Source: Prunus persica (taxonomy: Eukaryota > Streptophyta > Magnoliopsida > Rosales > Rosaceae). Taken from it: a stretch of 64,000 nucleotides of DNA. This document shows positions 22,393 to 34,657 of the stretch, piece after piece. The notes beneath the pieces are model-generated. The model worked only from the letters and a program-made list of their open reading frames with translations. It had not been told where the DNA came from and did no database searches. Location: assembly GCF_000346465.2 (NCBI RefSeq), contig NC_034009.1, positions 39,938,370-40,002,369 on the forward strand, given 5' to 3'. Numbering within the stretch: the first letter of the stretch is position 1; every line of letters begins with the position of its first letter. The translations under genes were made by a program, and so were the position numbers.

Positions 22393-22612
22393 TGATAACA
22401 AAGTTCAATGAAGACGTAGGAAGAAACTTTGAGAAGAAGCTTGCAATTTCTTTTATTGATTTTCTCTCTTTTTCGATCTACTTCACAATGAACAGTATCT
22501 AATATTTATATGACAGAAGCACTTAGCTTCTCAGCTACGACTTAACAAACACGTGAACCCACGTGAACTTCTAACTAACTAAACGCATTATATACATGTC
22601 TTTTGCCAATCA
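22393..22612 (-). repeat. 3' LTR of the truncated copia
   Basis: Bounded by TG (22393-22394) and CA (22611-22612), next to the polypurine tract complement. Short LTR of about 220 bp containing the palindrome-like 'acacgtgaacccacgtgaac'. Confidence 0.75.
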
Positions 22613-24520
22613 TCCCCCCTCAATCGCAGTGGTGGCTGGACCAACACTAAGATTGTGACAGTGTTTCAAAAACAATGGACTATGCAGGCCCTTTGTGAAA
22701 ATGTCGGCAACTTGTTCTTCAGTATTGACATATCGAACCACCAAATCATGACGCTGAACCCGTTCTCTGATAAAGTGAAAATCAAGTTCTAAATGCTTTA
22801 TGCGAGAGTTTAAAACTGGATTACTACTTAAGGCCAATGCTGATAAATTGTCACTATGTAAGACTGGAGCTTCAGGAACAATAATATGTAAGTCTTGAAG
22901 AACATATCTGATCCAAGAGATATCAGCAGCACAGTTGGCAAGAGCTCGATACTCTGCCTCTGTAGAACTACGAGAGACAGAAGATTGCTTACGAGAGGAC
23001 CAAGAGATAGGATTCTGTCCAAGAAATACAACGTACCCTGTAGTAGAGCGACGAGTATTGGGATCCCCAGCCCAATCTGCGTCACTATAGCCAACCAAAA
23101 CAGAAGAACCAGATGTAAATGTCAAACCATAAGATAAAGTGCATTGCACATATCTCAGTATACGCTTAACTAAAGTCATATGAATATCAGTAGGAGCAGT
23201 CATAAACTGGCATACGGTGTTCACAGCATATGCCAGATCTGGGCGTGTGAATGTGAGGTATTGAAGAGCTCCAACCAAGCTGCGAAACATTGTAGGATCA
23301 GGAAGTAATGTACCATCAGTTGTCAGAACATGACAATGAGGTTTACAAGGTGTAATTGATGGTTTACAAGTTTCCATGCCAGCTCTCCTAAGTAAATCAC
23401 GAGCATATTTAGCTTGGTTGACAAACAAATCACCATTGGACTGATAAGAAACCTCCAAGCCCAAGAAATAAGTAAGCTGGCCAATATCTTTCATATCAAA
23501 CACTTGTCCCAAATCATCAATCACAGATTGCGCTAGGGTAGAACTTGACCCCGTGATGATAATGTCATCCACATACAGCAAAAGAATAACCACATTAAGA
23601 CCATCATGCTTCACAAAGAGACTAGGATCGGAGTGTGAAGAAACAAAGCCCAAAGCTGGAAGATATCCAGTGAACTTGGCATTCCAAGCACGTGGTGCCT
23701 GTTTAAGACCGTAAAGAGACTTTCGTAGCCGACATACATAATCTGGATAATGATCATCAATGAATCCCAAAGGCTGTTTCATGTACACTTCCTCCTGTAG
23801 GTCACCATGAAGAAAGGCGTTTTTAACGTCCAATTGGCGCAAACACCATCTATGAGATGCAACCAAACTTAAAATCAATCGAACTGTGGTATGACGAACT
23901 ACAAGACTAAAGGTTTCGTCAAAATCTATACCTTGTTCTTGACTAAAACCTTGTGCAACTAAACGAGCTTTATATCGAGCAATACGTCCATCAGCATGTC
24001 TTTTAATTTTGTAAATCCAACGACAACCAACAATATTCTTATCAGAGGGTGAAGGAACTAAATTCCATGTACCTTGAGTTTGTAATGCTTTAATTTCCTC
24101 TGTCATAGCCTGCTGCCACTCAGACTTTGTACTAGCTTCTCGAAAAGTATGAGGCTTATCAAGAGCAGTAATTGTAGATAAACAAGTGGAAAAACATTGA
24201 AAATCACCAAAATCTTTCTTCTTGCTAATACCACTTTTAAGACGAGTTTGCATAGAATGACCATGCTGTGGAATGGAAATATGAGAAGAAGAACTAGAGG
24301 CATCTGTGACAGAGAGAGGAAGCAAAACCTGTAATTGAGCAGGATCCAAAATAGGTTGCATAGTCTGAGCAGAACCTAAGACCTCTTGAGCCTCATATGT
24401 AGATACTGAAGAAGATGAATTCTCATTTGAACATGGGAGAGGAGAGTGATCAGACTCTGTGGTAGTAACATATCTATAAGGCAATGAAACTGCTATAGCT
24501 GAGGGAGACAATTGTGTCAT
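22610..24520 (-). pseudogene. pol: Copia RT-RNase H, 636-codon open frame
   Basis: Reverse transcriptase with [32 protein letters not shown] and LLLYVDDIIITG motifs, then RNase H with [19 protein letters not shown] and the ADIFTKGL end. The 636 codons are free of stops, so this part is relatively young. It is the C-terminal half of a polyprotein; upstream, an in-frame stop at 24533-24535 separates it from the integrase. DFDETFSLVVRH has a Leu-Val-Val where most copia elements have APV, a likely substitution. Truncated at the 5' end and therefore classed as a pseudogene despite the long frame. Confidence 0.9.
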
Positions 24521-24532
24521 GACAGAAGAAGA

Positions 24533-25176
24533 TTAGGTTGAGGATACTGAATAATTCTTCATTGGAAACTGAGTTTCATCATAAATCACATGTCTTGAAA
24601 TAACCACTTTATGAGTGTCAGGATGAAAACAAATAACACCCTTATAACCAAGAGAATATCCAAGGAACACATGCTCTGCTGATCGTGGCTCTAACTTGTG
24701 AGAATTATAGGGTCGAAGAAGTGGATATACTGCAGATCCAAAAACCTTTAATGATTGAAGCTCAGGATTATGACCAAACAATTTGAAGTATGGAGATGTC
24801 ATTTGAAGAAGCTGACAAGGCATACGATTTATGAGAAAGGTAGCATGAGCTGCAGCATAGTACCAAAACTTGTCATTCAAGGCAGCAGTAGCAAGTAATG
24901 TAATTGTGGTTTCAATAATTTGCCTATTCTTCCTCTCAGCAACCCCATTTTGCTGAGGGGTATAAGGACATGAAATCTGATAGAAGCCAAGAAATCTTTA
25001 AATGCTTTACTATTATACTCCCCACCACCATCAGATTGAAAATATTGCACAGAAGCTTGAAAGTTCTTAGTAATATACGCATGAAATTTCACAAGTGTGG
25101 GAAAAACCTCAGATTTATTGATTAATGGAAAAATCCAGAGAAATCGAGTACAGTCATCGATGATTGACACATAATG
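24533..25176 (-). pseudogene. Copia integrase remnant
   Basis: Two overlapping frames. 25170-24877 encodes the first part of the catalytic core (IIDDCTRFLWIFPL, then FQSDGGGEYNSKAF) and changes frame near 24960. 24880-24533 encodes the end of the integrase (FWYYAAAHATFLINRMP) and the linker with FGSAVYPLLRPYN and VFLGYS. One frameshift and one stop separate it from the reverse transcriptase. The N-terminal zinc-binding part is absent because of the truncation. Confidence 0.88.
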
Positions 25177-25517
25177 TCTTTTCCCATGTTTTCCTCTGTT
25201 TTCCTCCTATTTTCCCATGCAAACTCTTTTCTTATATGGAAGTGATTAAAGTGTGATTCATTGAATATTTGCGGGGTTTTGTTCAGACCTAACAAAGTTC
25301 TAAGTGAGCACATCAAATTTCTTTTACACCATCAAATTCAACTAGGTTTATTCTACAACCTTATGCTCGATCATTTTCCACAAGCAACCGTCCACGTACC
25401 AAGTATTTATTTTATATCAACGAGTACGATGGTCCATTCTAATAATTCACTCCAGTTGCAGGCCCCAATAATTTAGAAGGGCCGATGGTCTTTCATTTGA
25501 TGAAAGCTGCTATCTAC
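25177..25517. repeat. Direct repeat flanking a truncated copia, right copy
   Basis: 341 bp copy of 22044-22392. It continues past ctatctac into caaccctgc with no LTR, so it represents the uninserted target. Confidence 0.9.
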
Positions 25518-26234
25518 CAACCCTGCAATATGAGCTATGCAATGGTGATGGTGTTACATGACGTCAGAATGTCGTAGGGAAAATAAAAAATAAAAAGTCA
25601 AGGTTTCTTATTAATGTTAATAAAGGCATAGCAAAAAATTTGTAGCTCCAATTGTTCAAAGCAATTACCCATGCACTTGAGATTCTGTGTTTGAATCTCC
25701 AATTTTCTCTAATATTGTTTGTATAAAAATAAAAACTTTTGAAAAGACATTAATATTGTATTCTATATTCTATAAAGTGTTGGACATGTTTTATATTGTT
25801 GACAACCCCCTAATACTTTGGTGGTGCCTAGTTATATTCAATTCGTATTTATTTAATTTGCCACTTACATTCTTGCCTTAATACATCTAGGCTTATTTTT
25901 ATACTAATTTCTCTAACATAACTTTTGCACATTCTTTTAGTCTCTAATATATATATTCTAATAAATGATCTTACCCACTTGAGTTATAAATCTTTTTTTT
26001 TTAATCATGAAAAATCGACATTTTGACAGTGAGTTGAAAAGCACTCCCCAATTTTAATGTCAACCACTTGAAAAAAAAAACATAAATTTAATGACAACAA
26101 TTACATTTAGCAATGCAACCTAAATACTCAAAACCTTTGCGCCCCTTTTGCAACGCATATAGCAGGGTGAGGATATTGCCAAAGGAACTGCGATAGCCAA
26201 TTAAAAAAAAAAGTAATGAAGGCTTATAACTCTG
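25518..26234. other. AT-rich intergenic DNA
   Basis: No gene or recognised repeat. Contains a T-rich run (25991-26000) and an A-rich run (26070-26080). Confidence 0.4.
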
Positions 26235-26275
26235 GGTTAAGAGATTGGTCGTGGAGAATTTACATAATTGGAGAA

Positions 26276-26724
26276 TGTACCATCCCACATCGACCAACGG
26301 AGAGATGGTGATGTGCCTCATATGTACATGCCCACCTCCATCTAGCACGAGGCCTTTTAGGAGCTCACTGCATTCAGAGTCATTGGAACTCCGAAGTTAA
26401 GCAAGTTTAAACTAGAGCAATCCCAGGAGTGGTAATCCACTGGGAAGTTACTCGTGAGTTCCTAGAAACAAAACCGTGAGGGCAAGGGGCCGAAAGCAGA
26501 CAATATCGTGCTATGCCCACCTCTATCTAGCACGAGGCCTTTTGGAAGCTCACTGGCTTCGGAGTCATGGGAACTCTGAAGTTAAGCGAGTTTGGGCTAG
26601 ACCAATCCCAGGATTGGTGACCCATTGGGAAGTTGCTCGTGAGTTCCCAGAAACAAAATCGTGAGTGCAGGGAGCCCAAAGCCTACAATAACGTGCTATG
26701 GCGAAGCCGATTCGGGGTATGACA
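26276..26724 (+). mobile_element. Chimeric Cassandra with two 5S segments in tandem
   Basis: Starts TGTACCATCCC, ends GGTATGACA, and has a perfect 5-bp target duplication gagaa (26271-26275 and 26725-26729). The paralogous text near 27762 shows the empty site. It is longer than one LTR: 26276-26514 is nearly a full LTR, then from 26515 the sequence re-enters the LTR at gcccacctctatctagcac and runs to the end. It therefore has two 5S-like regions (about 26383-26445 and 26564-26630) but no interior or primer site. The junction lies at an ATG shared by both segments. Confidence 0.9.
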
Positions 26725-26858
26725 GAGAATATTCAAATATTCAAAATATTTATTTCTTTGGAGTGGAGATTTCAGCTTGAAGACCAACAATCAATGATCA
26801 TGATTTTAATCCAAGAAGGCATAAATTCAACGACAAATTTTTGTCAACCCGGGGAGAA

Positions 26859-27323
26859 TGATGCAGATAAAAAGCCATTAAAGTTTATGGGGCATTTGAA
26901 TCAAAAGCATTAATAAGTTCAATGCATGAACGTTTTGTTTTGGCTTCTAATAAATTCTATGTATTTGGAATGGAATAGCTAGAGTCGTAATTATTTGGAT
27001 GGGGCTTAATGTATTTGGATTAATAGGTTAATTAATTTAGGTGCTAGTTCAATGTGTGCGGTGAGAGATTAAGTCTTTAAATACTTGTATGCTCATATTT
27101 CTCAAAGGAGTGGTTGTTGATAATTGAAATTGAAAACAAAGAGAATGTTCTCTCATCTTTGCTCATAATCTGGATATTCTTAGAATTAACGGGTTTGAGT
27201 ATTTTATTCTATCTTTTATGCCAAGTTTCGGGTATTCTTAGACTAAACGGGGCTTGGTGGTTCGTGGTTCGTGTTTTCCAATATCCTTGCTCTTTCCAAC
27301 ATCCTTGCTCGAGTGCCGCTGCA
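26859..27323 (+). repeat. First LTR of the small LTR element
   Basis: 465 bp, TGATGCAG to GCTGCA. Matches 27897-28080 plus 38253-38521. The LTR-interior boundary is followed after five bases by the tRNA-Met primer site at 27329. Confidence 0.8.
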
Positions 27324-27426
27324 CTAGTTGGTATCAGAGCGGGATTCAATTGCAAAACTGAAATCCTGTGGAGGAACTGCACCCTAGTTGTGTAGTTAGT
27401 CAAATCTACATCAGCTGTTATTAGAA

Positions 27427-27951
27427 ATGGTTAGTGGTGATCATACATTTGATCATTTATTAGATTTGGATCTCCCTCCAGTATTTGATCAATGTTCAGA
27501 TGGTTCTTGCGAGATTTGTTGTGATTAACATTTTATAGTGGAATGCATTGAAGAAGTCGTGGAAAATTATGTCAACCTTCATATTGCAAATGTCGATGAT
27601 TCCATCGCTTTATTCAACTCTCATGATACTTTCGAAGTTGTTGAATATATTGATTTCACGGGGGTTGAAAATTTCAGTCATCGTAGTGCAACCACTTTGG
27701 TTGATACCATAATTCATAATATCTGGGTTAAGAGATTGGCAGTGGAGAATTTACACAAATGGAGAATATTCAAATATTCAAAATATTTATTTCTTTGGAG
27801 TGGGAGATTTCAGTTTGAAGACCAACAATCAATGATCATGATTTTAATACAAGAAGGCATAAATTCAAGGACAAATTTTTGTCAACATGGGGAGAATGAT
27901 GCAAATAAAGAGCCATTAAAGTTTATAGGGCATCTGAATCAAAAGCATTAA
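27427..27951 (+). pseudogene. Acidic ORF of the small LTR element (one stop)
   Basis: From ATG 27427 the frame encodes an acidic, Leu/Asp-rich segment (DHLLDLDLPPVFDQC, then CEICCD), a stop (TAA near 27526), and continues from 27538 to 27951 (IVECIEEVVENYVN onward) into the second LTR. No known domain was recognised. It may be a gag remnant or a fragment picked up by the element. The Cys residues in CEICCD do not make a recognisable zinc knuckle. Confidence 0.4.
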
Positions 27952-28080
27952 TAAGTTCAATGCATGACCGTTTTGTTTTGGCTTCTAATAAATTCCATGC
28001 ATTTGGAATGGAATAGCTAGAGTCATAATTTTTTGAATGGGCTTAATGTATATGGATTAATGGGTTAATTAATTTAGGTG
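27897..28080 (+). repeat. Second LTR of the small element, left part
   Basis: Starts TGATGCAAAT after ggggagaa. Interrupted at aggtg by the gypsy element; resumes at 38253. Confidence 0.85.
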
Positions 28081-28553
28081 TGTTTATATCGGAAATAAAC
28101 GGCCTATGATCACCGAACACGTGGACAGGATTGATATTGATCACAGAACCCCTTCGGCATGCTTCCTACCGAAGCCATCTATCTTGGCCCTTTTTACCAT
28201 CGGACACGTGTCATGCTCACAATCCATGTCCACAGTCCCACATCGGAAATATGAGCACAGTGCACACCTCCCAAGGCCTATTTAAGAAGACCCCTATCCT
28301 CAAAAGGAGGAGATCAGAACGAACGGTACGCTACCGATTGATCTATCAGTTAACATTACTAAAACTGTACTTACTAAAGCATCGGAGAGCCTTCGGCCGG
28401 TACCACACCGGTACCCCAAGGAATTACCGAACGTGTCCTTTTGCAGGTACTTACCCTTCTGAAGTAGAACATCTTCCGAAGACAGTCACCTGCCGAAGGC
28501 ATAATATCACTAAGTTGGCGAAATACGTGCCGAACCACTTTTTCGCATCAACA
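28081..28553 (+). repeat. 5' LTR of the Tat-like element
   Basis: TGTTTATATC to ATCAACA, 473 bp. A TATA-like ctatttaag lies at about 28271-28279 and probably drives the sense transcript. Confidence 0.95.
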
Positions 28554-28556
28554 GTT

Positions 28557-28573
28557 TGGCGCCGTCTGTGGGA
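28557..28573 (+). promoter_or_regulatory. Primer-binding site of the Tat-like element
   Basis: TGGCGCCGTCTGTGGGA three bases after the LTR. The first nine bases match the complement of the tRNA-Asp end; the rest differs, so the primer tRNA is uncertain. The same 17-base text, with small changes, borders the LTR at 58341. Confidence 0.75.
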
Positions 28574-28610
28574 ATCCAGAAAAATCATCAACCCACTATC
28601 TCCAAAACAC

Positions 28611-30892
28611 ATGGGGACCACTTCAGTACCCACGTTCTTATCGGAAGAAGGGGTACCGTTCGGAAGGTAGACCGGAGCTAGCCCAGCGCTACCCCCATCC
28701 ACTCCCTTCGGAAACGCCCCCGCAACCCAAACAACCGCCGAAGCCGAGCTGTTAGTCCAAATCGCGTCCCTACGGAAGGACATAGCGAGACTTCAGGAAC
28801 ACAACAACCTTCTTTCGTCCAAAGTGGACGAAACCCAGCAGCTGCTCCACCAGCAGCACACGCAGAACATCCAAGCAACTCACTCTTCCCAGAGCTTGCA
28901 GACCCCCCATAGGAAGAAGAAACACGAGAAGGTAGCGAGGGCAACGCCCGCACCTTCCAAACAGTTGGTAGTTCCGGCACCCAGGGATCAGCCGCACATC
29001 CCCAAGAAAGTCTACTCCGATTGCCGACATCGGATTAACGATCGGGAGGCAGAGAGACAGAGGTCTCCGATCAGGATTAGCGCTCGACTAAGGGACTCAC
29101 GGATGAAAATCCTAGGAAGCAAGTCGCCTATTCGGAAGGTCAGAGGGCTGGACTCCGCAGAGGAGTCAGAATCCGAATATATCCCTTCCAGGACGCAAGC
29201 TTCCACCTACCGTTCGACAACGCCTTCACGGTACTCGGGGGTTAATTCATTAAGTCTAGAAAGACGATCGGAAGATTATGGTTCCAAGGAAATCTCTAGT
29301 CGAGACCCTGTTGTCCGACTCCTTTTTCAGAAAGTCCAAAAAATGGAAAACGACAAAGCTCGCTCCCAAGAACCGGAATGAGGAAGCTTCGGCCCGGACC
29401 ATTCACCAGGCGCATCCGAGACTCTCGGTAGGATAAGAAAGTGCAGCAACTGCGTATACCGTTCTATATGGGAACGGAGGACCCCTTAACACACCTCCAC
29501 TCATTTCAGTCCGCCATTGGATGCAAGGGCCTGAGCGATGAAAGGCAGTGCCTGCTATTCCCGTCTTCCCTTACCGAAGCAGCCCTGAACTGGTTCTACC
29601 GGTTGGAGCCGGAAACGGTAAATTCCTTCGACGAGCTGAAACAAATTTTCCTCAATCACTTCATGATCCAAACGGATCGTCTTTACTCTGCCGATGATCT
29701 GTACACGATTCGGCAAAGAGAGGATGAACCGTTGAGAGAATACGCGGTGCGCTTCAGTCACGAATACTCAAGGTGTCCGAAAACAGACGATAGGGCAACC
29801 TACGGCGCCTTCAAGAGTGGCCTTCGGTCCTCGCATTTCCGATACCTAGTACACAGCAGCAACTGGCGCACGTACGATGAACTGATGCAGGCAGCAATCC
29901 ATGCCAAAGCCGAATACTTCAACTCGAAACCCGCGGTTTCGGCACGGCGAGGAGATGCCGAACCAAGTGCTTATCCGGTAAAGGCGCCACCCTACGAGAG
30001 AGTCGACCCATATTTGGCAGGTCATAAGAGGAAAGACGACCGTGCCGATCGAAGAGAACACCCGAAGAAGGGAAAAGGGAGGTATGGTCGCAACGACCAC
30101 CGAGCGCCCCTGCCGAATCGTGACCACGGCAATGAAGTCTTCACCCTATTGAACACTACCTACGAGGCCGTCCTAATGAACGAACAAGAAATAATACCAA
30201 AGCCGAACCTGCGAAGATCCAATCGGCAAGACAACCGGGATACCGGTAAATTCTGCCGATACCATCAGCATAACAGCCATAATACGGAAGACTGTATAAG
30301 CCTAAGAAAAATTGTCGAACGGTTGATCAGAGAGGGGAAGCTAGATCAGTATATCGCCCGGCAGCCACCGGCGCCGGTACCGAATCCAATTCGGCAGATA
30401 AACATGATAAGCACTATCAGCGGTGGCCCCACCATCGCAGGAATGAGCAACCGTTCAATGAAGCAATACGTGCGCGCCGCACAATTTCCGCAGGTATTCG
30501 GCATAGAGGTGAATCGGTATCATGAAATACCGAAAGTTCATTGGGAACCAATCACATTTTGCGAAGAGGAGGAAGAGGGCATCCTCTATCCCCACGACGA
30601 CCCAATGATCATTCGAGCAGAAATTACCGACTACGATGTAGGACGGGTACTGATCGATACCGGGAGCTCGGTGAACATGATTTTTGCCGAAGCTTTCCGA
30701 GAGATGGGAATAAAGGACAGCCAGGTCAACCGGCAGTTGACACCTTTGTTAAGTTTCTCTGGGGACCTGGTCCAACCGGTCGGTAGTGTAAAACTGCCAA
30801 TTACCTTCGGCACCGCGCCAAGGAAAACGACGGTATACAATCAGTTCCTCATCATTGACTGCCCGACAGCGTACAACGTCATAGTTGGATGA
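28611..30892 (+). pseudogene. gag: Tat-like gag and protease
   Basis: The frame from ATG 28611 has a TAG at 28668-28670, then continues with a coiled coil (28720-28880) and a basic segment to a stop at 29379-29381. A change of frame leads into 29441-30892, which has the retrotransposon gag domain (SFQSAIGCKGLSDERQ, then ALNWFYRLEP and DELKQIFLNHF; about 29480-29800) and a Cys-His knuckle (CRYHQHNSHNTEDC) near 30253. The aspartic protease, with VLIDTGSSVNMIF near 30650, follows. The frame closes at a TGA (30890-30892), where related elements have an Arg. Function: particle protein and protease of the element. Confidence 0.88.
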
Positions 30893-33800
30893 ACGGCACT
30901 CACCAGGGTCAAGGCACATCTTTTCCCCCACATGCTATTGATGAAGTTCCCGACCCCCAACGGCATAGGAGCTGTCAAGGGAAATCAGCTAAGCGCGCGG
31001 ACTTGCTACGCCACGGCCCTCAAGTCAACCTCTTTCAAAATCCCCAACGAGACCATGTCTGTACAGGGGATACCGAACGGTACGGGACCCGTTGACGACC
31101 CAAGAGATGAGCCCCCGACTCCTCACACACAACCCGCCGAGGAACTGGAGACGATAACCCTGAGCGAAGAGCAGCCCGATCGTTGGGTTAGAATCAGCAC
31201 CAGACTCACCCCTGCCCTCCGAACGCAGTTCATAGACTTCTTGCGGCGCCATTCGGAAGTATTCGCATGGTCCTACGAAGAAATGCCCGGCATCGCCCCA
31301 GGGGTCATCAGCCATAAACTCAGCATCTCTCCCGCTTATAAGCCTGTAAGACAGAAGCGCCGTTCGTACGATACCGAGCGATACGAAGCCATGCGTAAGG
31401 AGGTTGACAAACTTCAAACCATCGGCTTCATCAGGGAGGCTACGTATCCGGTATGGCTGGCAAATTCGGTGATGGTCCGGAAGGCTACATGCGGGTGGTG
31501 AATGTGCCAAGACTATACCGATATGAACAAGGCCTGCCCAAAGGACAGCTTTCTGTTGCCACGGATAGACCAGCTCGTGGACGCCACCGCCGGCCACGAG
31601 CTGCTCAGTTTCATGGACGCCTATTCCGGATACAACCAAATTTTCGTGCACCCTTCCGACAGCGAACACACCGCCTTCATAACGGACAGAGGGTTGTACT
31701 GTTACAATGTCATGCCGTTCGGCCTGAAGAACGCGGGGGCAACATATCAAAGGCTCGTCAACAGAATTTTCGCCAAATACATCGGCAGCATCATGGAGGT
31801 TTACGTTGACGACATGTTAGTAAAAAGTAGAACTGCCGAAGAACACCTGCACAATTTTTCAATCATGTTCGACACACTGAAAGACTACCGGATGAGGCTG
31901 AACCCGATGAAATGCGCCTTCGGTGTATCTTCCGGGAAATTCCTCGGATTCATGATTAGTCACAAGGGTATCGAAGCGAATCCCGAAAAAATAAAGGCAA
32001 TCATCGATATGAAAGGTCGAAGACGACGAAGGACATTCAAAGCCTTACCGGACGCGTGGCGGCCTTAACTCGCTTCATATCCAAGGCTACCGACAAATGT
32101 GTACCGTTCTTTAAAGCCTTGAAAGGGGATAAACAGAATATCATATGGACTGCCGAGTGTGATAAAGCGTTTCAAGACTTAAAGGACTACATGGGCAAAG
32201 CACCCCTTTTATCAAAACCACTACCTGGGGAGATTCTCTCCCTATACCTTTCGGTATCTAGCACTGCCGTCAGTTCGGTATTGATTCGAAAACCAGAGAA
32301 AGCAGAGTTACCGATTTTCTATGTCAGTAAGGCACTCCAGAGTGCTGAACTTCGGTATCCCCCATTAGAGCAGCTTACACTAGCCCTTGTGGTCTCGGCA
32401 CGAAGACTTCGGCCATACTTTCAAGCACACAGAATCAAAGTTCTGACTAACCAACCGCTCCAGCAAGTGCTCCAAAAACCAGAGACTTCTAGCCGATTGA
32501 TCAAGTGGGCGATCGAACTCGGAGAGTTCGATATACAATTCATGCCAAGGCCCGCCGAAAAGGGTCAAGCCATTGCCGATTTCATCTCCGAGCTCACCCC
32601 ATCAACAGCACAGGAGATACCCGAGACCGGGTTGCTAGAGGAACTTGACACCGAGCGCTTTGGTGCCTCAACTCCCGTATGGAGTCTGCACGTTGATGGT
32701 TCGGCAAACCAACAAGGATGCGGAGCGGGCTTGGTACTGACAACACCGGACGGACTCAAGATCGAGTACGCCCTCCGATTCGACTTCCGAACCTCCAACA
32801 ATGAAGCGGAATATGAAGCTCTCCTGGCCGGCCTTCGGCTAGCCAATAGCATGAATGCAAAACAAATCAGAATTCATAGCGACCCCCAGCTCATTGTGAA
32901 CCAGGTAACGGCGGACTTCGCTGCCAAAGACGCCTCCATGTATGCCTACCTTTCGACTACCCATCAACTGCTCTGAAGCTTTCGAGCCTACGAGATCAAG
33001 CAGATCCCCATAAGCGAAAACAGCCATGCCGATGCATTGGCACATCTGGCTTCGGCAATTAACGACAAAATCGGAAGAAATGTGCCAGTAGAGATTCTTG
33101 CCCAACCGAGCACGGTAGCCTCCGAAACATGTACCGTACGGTACGAAGATACATGGATGTCTCCTATCTACTCGTACCTGACCAACGGCACCCTTCCAGA
33201 AGACAAGGCCCAGGCCCGAAAGCTTAGGCACCGATCAGCAAAGTACACCGTCATCAACGATGTCCTTTACAAACGTGGCTACACAACTCCATATCTCAAA
33301 TGCCTTACGGCAGAACAGGGGGACTACGTCCTTCGGGAGATCCATAATGGTGTGTGCGGCGACCATTCTGGGTCCCGGTCACTCGCCCACAAAGCCTTTC
33401 GGCAAGGATACTTTTGGCCGACCATGCACCAGGACGCTAATTCGCTAGTGAAAAAGTGTGATAAATGCCAGCGCTTCGGTAACATACAGCATATCCCTGC
33501 CGAACCCCTGACACCGATCGTGAGTCCTTGGCCTTTCGCACAATGGGGACTAGACCTGATCGGTCCGATGCCACAAGGTAAAGGCCAGGTAAAATATGCA
33601 GTGGTTGCCGTCGACTACTTCACCAAATGGGTAGAAGCCAAACCTTTAGCAACCATAACGGCAGCAAAGATGGAGGATTTTGTCTGGACTCACATTTCGT
33701 CTGGATTTCGGTATCCCATATGCTATCATTATCGATAACGACAGGCAGTTCGATTCGGAACTCTTCAGGCAATTCTGCACCGGCCTGAAAATCAACTTGT

Positions 33801-34267
33801 TTTTCGCATCACCAGCTCATCCCCAATCGAACGGTCGGGTCGAAGCAATAAACAAAATCATCATGAAACTACTGAAACGGCAGCTGGACAAAGCCAAAGG
33901 AGCTTGGTTGGAGAAGCTTCCTGAAGCACTATGGGCCATTCGGACATCTTACCGAACGTCCACTGGAGAAATCCCTTTTTCCCTGACTTTCGGTTCGGAG
34001 GCTGTGGTGCCTGTGGAAATTGGCGAACCTTCCTACCGAACGAAAACCTTCGCACCAAAGCCGAATGAAGAAGCACTTTCTCTAAGCCTTGATCTTCTTA
34101 AAGAGCACCGGGCACATGCCAACCTTCGGAATGAAGCCTACAAGCAACGTGTCTCTCGGTACTACGACTCTAGTGTCAGGCACCGCTCCTTCCGAATCGG
34201 AGACTGGGTCATGCGCAAGGTATCCCTAGCAACCAAGGATGCCACGGAAGGAACCCTCGGACCTTAA
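30893..34267 (+). pseudogene. pol: Tat-like RT, double RNase H and integrase
   Basis: Segments in order: reverse transcriptase (GFIREATYPVWLANSVMV near 31420; DYTDMNKACPKD near 31507; FMDAYSGYNQI; YVDDM at 31801-31815), first RNase H with FYVSKAL (near 32316), a second RNase H domain with LHVDGSANQQGCGAGL (from 32686), integrase HHCC (33340-33480) and core (GLDLIGP near 33548; IIIDNDRQF near 33728; HPQSNGRVEAIN near 33820). TGA stops at 31499-31501 and 32974-32976 sit where Arg is expected, and a TAA lies at 34265-34267. Frame changes lie near 32010-32040 and 33690-33700. The two RNase H regions are typical of the Tat lineage. The protein is not translatable as it stands. Confidence 0.92.
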
Positions 34268-34657
34268 TGGGAAGGACCCTATGAGATCATCGGGAACCTA
34301 CCGACTGAGAGACTCCAACGGCAAGACCCTCGGTCATCCTTGGAACGTGGAACATCTCAAATACTACTACAAGTGACCTAGCCTACGGCAGGCCCGAACT
34401 GTAACCGCTCAGAATGTATTTGTCCTTCAACTGAAAATAATAAAAGTCTTCAGCACTATTACTTCAGAACCTCTTTTTAATTAGTCTACTAGCCCACGAC
34501 TGCCAATAATGTCGAGTTAACGTTCTACGGCATCTTTATTAGCCTACGGCAATAAATGACTTTCGGCGACAATACGTTCGACAATTTAAACACATGTTCA
34601 GATTGTTCAAACAACAGTAGATAAAAACATGCATTTGAATTAGAGATGCCCTCGGCA

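Larger units (their letters stand above)
22393..25182 (-). mobile_element. 5'-truncated Ty1-copia element
   Basis: Minus-strand element with its 3' LTR at 22393-22612 (about 220 bp, ends TGATAACA/CCAATCA on the plus strand), a polypurine tract complement (tcccccct, 22613-22620) and pol reading leftward. The element is cut inside the integrase near 25177-25182; the 5' LTR, gag, protease and the integrase zinc domain are missing. The junction shares tctttt with the flank repeat, a microhomology. It is a different copia family from the one at 2341, judged by LTR length and protein sequence. Confidence 0.9.

Noticed and set aside
27427..27951. Captured host gene in the small LTR element
   Set aside because: Acidic and interrupted, with no recognisable family; a degenerate element ORF is the simpler reading.
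28131..28670. 179-codon frame crossing the 5' LTR boundary of the gypsy element, with a similar one in the 3' LTR
   Set aside because: It spans LTR and primer site, and no known domain or expected start fits.
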